A stretch of DNA of 21,541 nucleotides from Butyriboletus loyo (lineage: Eukaryota; Basidiomycota; Agaricomycetes; Boletales; Boletaceae): contig JBBPSI010000338.1 in assembly GCA_038093515.1 (NCBI GenBank), forward strand, positions 1 through 21,541, read 5' to 3'. Position numbers and translations under genes: made by a program. This document shows, piece by piece, positions 7,582 to 15,619 of this stretch. Under the pieces are notes generated by a model. That model did no database searches, was not told the origin of the DNA, and saw nothing but the letters and a program-made list of their open reading frames with translations. Within the stretch, counting starts at the first letter, position 1, and each line of letters begins with the position of its first letter.

Positions 7582-10500
7582 TAAACCTTCAGGGTCTCGT
7601 GGTCAGCCAAAGAAGAAGGAACGCAAAGCAAAAGCAGTCCGTCTTTCAACCTTTCTAGGGTCGATCGATGAGAAGGATGAAGAATCCTTTTATGGAAACA
7701 CTGCTTGTTGTGCTGATGGCACTTGGAAGCATGGTCTTGACTCCCATGACATAAATGTCTGGGACTCTACATACCAGCGAGATGCTGAGGACTATGATGC
7801 TGTATATGATTACAACGATGAATTTGATCTTGGTGATCTGTATATTGCGGGAGTTTACACATCCAGAGATGTCCCTTCAAAGAAGGATCTTCTTTCCAAT
7901 GCCTGGATGATTGACAGCGGTTGCACAGACCATGTCACACCACACATTGAAGACTTCATGGATCTCGGAGAAACTGAGAGAATTGCGATCACAGCAAATG
8001 GTGCAACCATGAAGATGTTTGGTCCTGGTACTGTGTTGTTATCACAGCAACTAGGGAAGGATAAGCCCATTCCTTTGGAGCTTACAGGAGTATGGTATGC
8101 GCCTCAAGCAGCCCATAGACTCTTATTGGTCACCGCACTAACCAAGGAAGGTTATCGATGCGAAATAACCAATCAAACCAAGATTTGGAACCCTCAAGGA
8201 TGTTTGGTAGTGCAGGCTTCTGCCTTGCTTCCGAACAATCCCCTCCACTGGTTTCAGGCTAAAATGCTAACTCCAGATGTCGGGATCCACTCCTTGCAGG
8301 ATGTCGGATCTTCTTCATTATGGCACCACCGTTTTGGTCATCCATCCAAGAACGTGTTACGCCATGCTTACAAGAACGTTAAGGGTATGCCGTTAATACC
8401 TGAACCTTCTGACGTCATTCCTTGTTGAGGCTGTGCCTTAGGCAAGATGCATGAATGTCCCTATGTGCCTTCATCCAAACGCACATCTTGGGTCCTTGGG
8501 CTAGTGCATTCCAACTTGGTCGAATTCCCCACACACTCTCGGACTCAGAAGCGCTACATCCTGACTTTTATCGATGACTTCTCTGCTTTTGCAGTTGTGC
8601 GGTTTTTACGCCTTAAATCTGAGGCAGCTGATGCTTTTAAGGAAGTGGTCATCTGGGCTGAATGACAGACCCAGTTTTTGCTTCTTGCTGTCCATTTGGA
8701 TCGTGGGGGGGAATACATGTCTAAAGACATTCGGGCGTTCCTCTCATCCAGGGGCATTGAGCATCAACTCTCTGTACCTCACACCCCTCAACAGAATGGA
8801 TGTGCAGAACGATTTAATAGGACCATCCTGGAAAAAGAAGAAGCCATGCACCATACTGCCTGTCTACCAAAAGTCTTCTGGCAGGACGCAACCAAAACCT
8901 CACTTCATATCTACAATCGCCAACCAATGCGTCGTCATAACTGGAAAACCCCCATCGAGATGTTCTCTGGGGAGAAACCGGATATATCATATTTCTGGGT
9001 ATTTGGATGTCATGCATATGTTTTTATAAAGATGGAACTCAGGGAAAACAAGTTGTCTCCAAAATCGGAACAAGCCACCTTCATCGGATATGAATCTGGC
9101 ACCAAAGGATATCACTTTTGGTCTCCAACCCGAAGACGAGTTCTAGTAGAGTCTGTTGCGACTTTTGACGAAGAAAACTTCCCACATTGTTCCAAAGAAC
9201 AGAACGACAGACAAGCCACAATTCTGCCTCCTATTCTTCCTACAGATGCCGACGAACAAGGAGATGATGAAGATAGTACATATGACACCCCACCTTCAAA
9301 TCAACAAAGAGCTGACGAGCCACCTCCATTAGGAGTACGATTTGATGGGACTGGTATAATACGCAAAGGCCTACCACCAATTTTCCCCATTATTAATCCT
9401 GACGATATGCAACAACCGTCTCCTCAACCATCAGTCACACCTTCACCATGGGTTATCCCTGAACATCCACCATCACCTTTAATCCTCGACCATCCATCTC
9501 CTGATTCTGTTCATGAAGAACAACCACCATTATTCTCACCTCCATGTCCTGGAGTTAAAAGAGAAATGCCAGATACTGGACATAGATCGTCTATAACGGA
9601 TTGACACCAACATAAACGTCAAATGATACCTCCATTGGAAACATTTGAAGATCCTGGTCGGATTCGTCCTTCCACTTTCTTACCTCCAACAAGAGTATAT
9701 CCTGAACGAATAACTGAATTTCACAATCATCCTCATCAACATCATCCGACTCGAGATATTTGTGCTCGAGGTCACCAACGTGACTTATATGATGAGTTCG
9801 ATCAGGATTTACATTCTCAAGGTGCTTCAATCCCAATGATCACAAATCCAGATTTCTTACAAACGGGTCAGGACTTTAATCCTCATCCTACTTGCATCCG
9901 TATTCCACGGATTGTCCCAGATAATGCTTATGGGAATCGACCTCCGATCGAGATAGAACAAGAGATACATCGAGGACTGGATCCTATTCAGGAGGAGTTA
10001 ATTCCTGCTCCACAACCAATTAATCAACCGAGACCCACAAATGAAGAAGATGACTTAGGACAGATGTACAGCACTAAGTGGATTAAATCTCTTCTAGCAG
10101 CTGCTACTGTCGATGGTATCCCACAGTCTCATAAGGCAGTAATGAGATTACCTCCTGCTGAGAGATCCTTATGGCTAACCACCATGGGAGAGGAATACAA
10201 GTTGTTTCAAGAATGACAAGTATGGGATCTGGTAGATCTTCCCAAGGGACGTCAAGTCATTAAAGGGAAATGGATAAATGTACGAAAAAGCGATGGACGA
10301 TACAAGTCTTGCTGGGTAGCAAAAGGCTTTACCCAAATCTTCGGAATTGATTATGAGGAAACCTTCTCACCAGTTGCCAGGTTTGAAACCATTAGGATTC
10401 TCTTAGCTCTAGCTGCCCTAGAAGATTGGGAAATTGAGGCTCTAGATGTCAAGACCGCATTTCTCTTCGGAGATCTTGACGAAGAAATCTATATGGAACA

Positions 10501-11686
10501 ACCTGAGGGTTTCGCTCAAAAAGGCTCAGAAAGTAAAGTCTGTCACCTACAGAAAGCTATCTATGGCCTCAAGCAAGCGGCCCTTCAATGGAACAAAGCC
10601 TTGCATTTATCACTCATCAAACAAGGTTTCAAGCGTACCTTGTCTGACCCGGGAACTTATATAAAATTCATTGGGAAAGTCATCATTATTTTAGTTATAT
10701 ACGTTGATGATGCTCTTTTTATGGGTAGTGATAAAGCAGAAGTCCTCGCTCACAAGAAACACTTTATGAAGACTTGGGAGAGTCGAGACCTTGGAGAAGC
10801 GAAAGAGTATTTAGGCATGCGGATTACCAGGGATCGAAGAAATTGTACCCTGAGGCTGGATCAATGCGATTATGCACAAAAAGTCATAAAATGATTCAAG
10901 CTTGAAAATGCAAAACCCGCACACACTCCTCTTCCTTCTGGTTATAATCCTTTACCATCAATCACCGAAGCATCACCATCTTTGCGCTCTCAATATCAAT
11001 CAGTCATTGGATCCCTTCTATTCATCATGCTTGGATCTAGACCCGATATCGCTCATGCTGTCATCAAGATGTCGCAATTTTCTTCCAATCCATCGGAAGA
11101 ACATTTGCAAAGAGCGCTCTATATAGTCCGCTATCTGGTTGGAACTCCAGATCTTTGCATAATGTATTCCAGACACAGCCAGTCTGGTCTGAGAGCCAAT
11201 TCTGGCTTTATTGCATATAGCGATACTGACTGGGCAGGCAATATTGAGACCTGTCGTTCAATGACTGGTTATTGTATATTTCTAGCATCTGGCATAGTAT
11301 CATGGTTATCCAGGTGACAATGCAAGATTGCTCATTCTTCAACCGAAGCAGAATATATGGGCATGACCGAGACCGCTAAACAGCTCTCTTGGGTGCGCTC
11401 CTTGTTCTTCGAGATGGGATACAGACTTGGTCCTTTACCCCTTCTAGTTGATAATCAGGGAGCTATATTTCTGGCTTCTAATCCTGCCGTTGAAGGACGC
11501 AGCAAACACATTGCAATTCCATTTCATTACATTCGGGAATGCGTCGAGGATAAGGAGATTACTCTCTTTTATACTCCTACTCAACAACAAGCAGCAGATA
11601 TCTTTACGAAGAATCTGACATGGCAGAGGTTTGAAGAAGTTTGGTCCATGCTCTCTCTTTCTCCTTTTGTCTCTATAAAGAAGTAA
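7415..11686 (+). pseudogene. pol: Copia pol: protease, integrase, reverse transcriptase, RNase H
   Basis: One frame to TAA 11684-11686, interrupted by six TGAs (8426, 8663, 9602, 10214, 10892, 11315). In order: aspartic protease with DSG at 7913-7921; GAG-pre-integrase zinc motif LWHHRFGHPS (~8320); integrase catalytic Asp 8573, Asp 8699 and Glu 8807, the last two separated by 35 residues as expected; a Pro-rich linker (~9200-10000); RT with YGLKQA and the catalytic YVDD at 10700-10711; RNase H with SDTDWAG, SSTEAEY and ADIFTKNL. The DDE and YVDD residues are intact. However, Arg positions conserved in the family read Cys (KSCWVAKGF) or His (VHLDRGGEY), fitting CpG transitions. The coding region before 7560 overlaps the gag frame. 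Confidence 0.92.
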
Positions 11687-11690
11687 TGCT

Positions 11691-11704
11691 AAAGCGAGGA
11701 GGAG
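11691..11704 (+). other. Copia polypurine tract
   Basis: AAAGCGAGGAGGAG lies between the pol stop (11686) and the TGTTGAAAC start of the 3' LTR at 11705. This is the standard place and composition for the plus-strand primer. Confidence 0.8.
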
Positions 11705-12610
11705 TGTTGAAACAGTAGTGTTCTATTTCTGTATTTCACTTACAGCCACTACGTTTCTAGACTGGTCTATATGACATCATTGTCTAGACTCTGTCACGCT
11801 TATCGCATTACAAATAGCTCTTGTTATGCTATTGGACAATATGCTTAGTCTTATCTCTTATCTCTATCATATTGTCATGTATTTCATACTATACCTTATA
11901 TAGGTACTATACAGAACATAAGTACAAATACTCATGTACTGTATATAAGACAGCCCTTATGGCTTGTTGCTTTTCTTTAGATCTTTCAGTTCTATCATCA
12001 CTACTGTTGTTATGCAAGCAACGCACGGTCGAATGCCAGTACGAATACCCTTTCACACGAGGTCCCACCACAGTTGCTGCGCTACACAAAGCACAGGCAG
12101 AGATGATCTGGAGTTCTAGCTTAATCCTCAACTGTTGCCAGCGAATAGACAAGTGGTTAAAACTAGGGAATCCTAGTCTAACCACGAGCCCTTTTATATT
12201 GTACAAGGATGCGCACAGACCATGCTGTGCGTGTGAAGAATTACTATACATGGCTAGACTAAAGAAGAGAAGCGCAACGGTGATTAACCACACGAGGCGC
12301 GGGGATCATAAAGAAGAGAAGTAAACGGAGATTAAATACATGTGTCGTGACGTCATAGAGTCTGGGCCTGGTCTAGGCCATGACATCATATGCTAGTCAG
12401 CAAGAGATCACATGTAAGTTCCCACGATCACGTGTGCTGTGTCACGTGACCTTTGAAGTTGAAAACGACGAAGTCCGAATTGAAAGTGTACGAAATGTAC
12501 GAATAAATGTTATGATTATAACAACTGTGATATCTCTAAGTTGAGCCTTGCTCCTTATACTCTGTTTGCGATACTCCCACTCTCGTAATATCAGTGAGTC
12601 TTTCTACTCA
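11705..12610 (+). repeat. Copia 3' LTR, split by solo LTR C
   Basis: Starts TGTTGAAACAG straight after the polypurine tract. It contains a TATA box (TATATAAG, 11942-11949) about 237 bp in, then the promoter-proximal segment, and is broken at 12008 by solo LTR C. It resumes at 12529. The end near 12610 (TCTACTCA) is a guess from the TG..CA rule; net length would be about 385 bp. No gene is seen, and the long frames over it are chance. Confidence 0.65.
12008..12523 (-). repeat. Solo LTR C of the chromovirus family
   Basis: On the + strand it runs TGTTATGCAAGC..GATTATAACA, 516 bp, flanked by the perfect duplication ACTGT (12003-12007 and 12524-12528). It is very similar to the LTR of element D at 15077-15584, with a small extra CGAAATGTA near its end. 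No internal element sequence is present, so it is a solo LTR inserted in the Copia 3' LTR. It carries TGGTTAAAACTA, the complement of the inferred self-primer. Confidence 0.93.
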
Positions 12611-12863
12611 TAGGTTTACCCTTGCATCCTTTGTTGCCCTCAGTGCGCCTGCTCGGACTTTACCAATTCCGAAATGAAGTCCCAGTGAGCCCAGATGAGA
12701 ATGCTCATTCAGAAGGTGTTGCAGATCCTGGAATGGCTAGGTAGTCATGTTCCATATGAGAGAGTGTTGGATACTGGATTGAGTGTTGCTGTAAGAGCAA
12801 ATATAATCATATACTATGGATATGAGCAAAAGTGGCCTACCCCCCACCACTGCATGACATCAC
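12611..12863. other. Unassigned spacer between Copia and F family
   Basis: About 250 bp with no reading frame, repeat or RNA gene I can support. It does not continue the pol of element A, which would be expected if Copia had simply inserted there. Confidence 0.5.
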
Positions 12864-13291
12864 TGTTACGGTAGTAGTATACTTTTTCCATCCATTACCA
12901 CTTGGACTACTTCACTCGCCTAGCCTTCTGCTAGTCCCCTTTGAGCAGTACAAACCGCTCTAGCTTAGTCACCATTTCTCGCGCATGGACATGCTTTCTT
13001 TCATACTCCGGAATCTTCTGGAATATTCCTTCCTGATTTGTAGTTTCCTTCTCGCGACTTGATTAGGAACATGGTCTGTGCGCAGACCCCAGTTGTATAA
13101 AGACCCGGTCTTTACACCCATGTACACTATCTAGTTCTACACAGATACCTGCTAGCAATTAGTTCCTTTCCAGACTCTTAGTGTGCGCACTAAGACACAG
13201 TCTGAGACCCAGCTCAAGAATCGTCTTCAGAGTCCTGAGGCTACTCCAGAGTGCCTCCTCACTGTTCTAGTTGTTAGTGCCTAGCGTAACA
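12864..13291 (+). repeat. LTR of element F1 (428 bp)
   Basis: TGTTACGGTAG..AGCGTAACA, with TG..CA ends. It matches the LTR at 13661-14086 and the reverse complement of solo LTR E over its full length. TATAAA lies at 13096-13101. ATCTAGTTCT at 13129-13138, 33 nt after the TATA start, is the reverse complement of 13294-13303 just beyond the LTR. Left flank is ATCAC; no right end is available for comparison. Confidence 0.9.
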
Positions 13292-13660
13292 AAAGAACTA
13301 GATCTTCACCTCACTTCTGCTTCTCAGCAGTAAAGCTGCCCTCCCCTCTCACCCAACATTTCCATCCCACGATCCAGATGCGTCAGTCGTTCTTTCTGTG
13401 TTCCCTCCCCCGAACTGGAACCCATCATTGTCGACAACCCATCGCTGCCACACTCTCCTGCCCAGCCAGACCCTCAGCCCCAGTCTGACCCTGAACCCTC
13501 TTACCAACCTGAGGATCAGGGTCTAGGGCAAGAATCTGAACAGGCACCCAGCGACGACGGATACAATAGCGACTGGCTTGACAGAACCCCTCACGTCTCC
13601 CGCTCCCCATCCCCGCCATACTATCCACTGGCTTATTTCCCGGACGATGACGACGATATG
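13292..13660 (+). mobile_element. Element F1 leader and Gag N-terminal region, truncated
   Basis: Internal sequence of the F family, colinear with 14087-14461. After the primer site (13294-13303) and a short leader, one frame is open from at least 13358 to the ATG at 13658-13660. It encodes a Pro/Gln/Asp-rich stretch (PEPSYQPEDQGLGQ, then a run of Asp). The LTR of F2 starts immediately after that ATG, so the gag body is missing here. F1 is a remnant, either split by insertion of F2 or shortened by recombination. Confidence 0.75.
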
Positions 13661-14086
13661 TGTTACGGTAGTGGTATACTTTTTCCACCCATTACCACTT
13701 GGACTACTTCATTCGCCTAGCTTGCAGCTAGTTCCCTTTGAACGGTACCAACCGTTCTAGCTTAGTCACCATTTCCCGTGCACAGACATGTTTTCCTTCA
13801 TACTCCAGAACTCTCTGGAATATTCCTTCCTCATTTGTAACTTCCTACTCGCGACTCGATTAGGAACCTGGTCTGTGCGCAGACACCAGTAGTATAAAGA
13901 CTCTGTCTTTACACCATATACAGTATCTAGTTCTACACAGTCACCTGCTAGCAATTAGTTTGCTTCCAGACTCTTAGTGTGCGCACTAAGACATAGTCTG
14001 AGACTTCTCCCAGAATCGTCTCCTGAGTCCTGCGGCTACTCCAGAGTGCTGCCTAGTCGTTCTAGTTGTTAGCGCCAAGCGTAAGA
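13661..14086 (+). repeat. LTR of element F2 (426 bp)
   Basis: Starts TGTTACGGTAGTGG. The end reads GCGTAAGA where F1 has GCGTAACA, so the terminal CA is mutated to GA. TATAAA at 13893-13898; ATCTAGTTCT at 13925-13934, 32 nt downstream, complements the primer site at 14089-14098. It is inserted directly after the ATG of the F1 Gag frame. Confidence 0.9.
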
Positions 14087-14088
14087 AA

Positions 14089-14098
14089 AGAACTAGAT
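14089..14098 (+). promoter_or_regulatory. Primer-binding site of element F2, self-priming type
   Basis: AGAACTAGAT, 2 nt after the LTR, is a perfect 10-nt complement of ATCTAGTTCT at 13925-13934 in the R region of the LTR. It does not begin with TGG, which a tRNA CCA end would require, so self-priming is the better explanation. F1 has the same pair at 13294-13303 and 13129-13138. Confidence 0.7.
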
Positions 14099-14152
14099 CT
14101 TCCTCTCACTTCTGCTTCCCAGCAGTAAAGCTGCCCTCCCCTCTCGCCCACC

Positions 14153-15076
14153 ATTACCGCCCCACGACCCAGACGTATCATTGGTCACTCGTTCCGCATT
14201 CCCTCCCCTGAACCAGAACCAATCATCATCGACAACCCATCGCCACCACACTCTCCCACCCAGCCAGACCCTCAGCCCCAGCCAGACCCCGAACCCTCTT
14301 ATCAACCCGAGGACCAGGGTCTAGGGCAAGAATCTGAACCGGCACCCAGTGATGACGGATACAACAGCAACTGGCTTGACAGAACCCCCTGCGTCTCCCA
14401 CTCCCCATCCCTGCCATACTATCCTCCCGCAGATCTCCCAGATGACGATGACGATGACATGTCAGAAAAGAAGAACATTGTCCCAAAGGACTTCTCTGGT
14501 CTCAACGAGGACGCCTCCCGATGGCTCCTTGCCATGCGTACCTACTTCGATGCTAACCAGTCGGCCTTCCCCAACGACAAATCAAAGATCAATGCCCTCC
14601 TCATGAAAATGAGTGAAGGAAAAGGCAAGATGTTCTCTGAGGGATAGATGGCTCTCCTCTTAGACGGACATCCCACTGAGCAGCAAAAAGAATTCTCCAC
14701 AGTCTGCGAGGACTTCCACAGAGTCTTCTACCCCTTTGACGTAGGAGAGAGTGCCTGTATCGATCTGGGGAACCTTACCCAGAACAAAGCCAACCGAAAG
14801 GACGGGTACAACACCTATGTCCCAGAATTTCAGCTGCTCACCGCCAAATCACGGATCTCTGATGAAAAAGCCCTCATAGAATGGTTCATCTGCGGTCTCA
14901 ACCCCCACCTCGCCGAATCTGTTCTTTCTTGCGAGAAACCACCCACCACACTCGCTGGATGGGCCGAGAAGACTTCCGCCTTCCATGCGCAACACAAGCA
15001 CATCAACGACCTCCGCGCAGGGAAGCGCTACATTCCCACCTTCTCCTCCTTCTCCAAGCCCTCATCCAGCAGAAGG
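14153..15076 (+). pseudogene. gag: Element F2 gag (Gypsy type), interrupted by element D
   Basis: Gag of the F family. From ATG 14459 it reads MSEKKNIVPKDFSGLNEDASRWLLAMRTYF, the usual start of Retrotrans_gag domains, on to FICGLNPHLAESVL and a Gln/His/Arg-rich tail. TAG at 14645-14647 replaces what is normally Trp in this family (SEG-W-MALLL). The frame is also open upstream from at least 14153 (ATT in the context CCACCATTACC), adding 102 Pro/Asp-rich codons with no ATG. The same extension is open in F1 with a 6-nt in-frame length difference, so it is probably coding. The gene is cut at 15076 by the LTR of element D; the rest would lie beyond the right edge of the window. Confidence 0.8.
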
Positions 15077-15584
15077 TGTTACGCAAGCAACACACGGTCG
15101 AATGCCAGTACGAATACTCTGTCACACAGGGTCCACTACAGTTGCTGCGCTACACAAAGCACAGGCAAGTATGAACAAGGAGTTCTAGCTTAGTCCTCAA
15201 CTGTTGCCAGTGAATAGACAAGTGGTTAAAACTAGGGAATCCTAGTCTAACCACGAGCCTTTATATATTGTACAGATATGCGCACAGACCATGCTGTGCA
15301 TGTGATAAACTACTATACATGGCTAGACTAAAGAAGAGAAGCACAACGGTGATTAACCACACGAGGCGCGGGGATCATAAAGAAGAGAAGTAAACGGAGA
15401 TTAAATACATGTGTCGTGACGTCATAGAGTCTAGGCCTGGTCTAGGCCATGACATCATATGCTTAGTCAGCATGAGATCACATGTAAGTTCCCACGATCA
15501 CGTGCGCTATGTCACGTGACCTTTGAAAGTGAAAACGACTAAGTCCAAAGTGAAAGTGTACGAATAAATGTTATGATTATAACA
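15077..15584 (-). repeat. 3' LTR of element D (508 bp)
   Basis: On the + strand it runs TGTTACGCAAGC..GATTATAACA. Its start matches the partial LTR at 21409-21541. On the - strand the TATA box TATATAA lies at 15267-15261 and the inferred mRNA 5' segment TAGTTTTAACCA at 15234-15223. Confidence 0.95.
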
Positions 15585-15597
15585 CTTTCCCCCCCCT
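15585..15597 (-). other. Polypurine tract of element D
   Basis: AGGGGGGGGAAAG on the - strand abuts the 3' LTR, the expected place for the plus-strand primer of a Gypsy element. Confidence 0.85.
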
Positions 15598-15619
15598 AGG
15601 ACTCGTATTCCAGATGAGT

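Larger units (their letters stand above)
4547..12610 (+). mobile_element. Ty1/Copia retrotransposon lacking its 5' LTR
   Basis: Gag, protease, integrase, RT and RNase H appear in Copia order (integrase before RT), followed by a polypurine tract and 3' LTR. The element joins element A directly at 4546/4547 with no LTR, primer site or leader, so its 5' end is deleted. ORF0 upstream of gag is already open at the junction. Ten in-frame stops, all TGA, and one or two frame changes make it inactive. The 3' LTR is split by solo LTR C. The exact right end is uncertain because there is no 5' LTR to compare. Confidence 0.85.

Noticed and set aside
8426..11317. TGA recoding (UGA read as an amino acid), as all Copia stops are TGA
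   Set aside because: The positions match Arg in the family and can be explained by CGA to TGA. The true end of pol is TAA, and element A gag has TAG and TAA stops too. CpG decay explains it without a new code.
11821..12324. 167-codon open frame with hydrophobic start
   Set aside because: It spans the Copia LTR and solo LTR C across a proven insertion junction and has no conserved motif.
12864..14086. Two LTRs 369 bp apart taken as a short complete element (TRIM/LARD)
   Set aside because: The sequence after the second LTR repeats the sequence after the first, so these are two 5' ends in tandem, not a 5' and 3' LTR pair.
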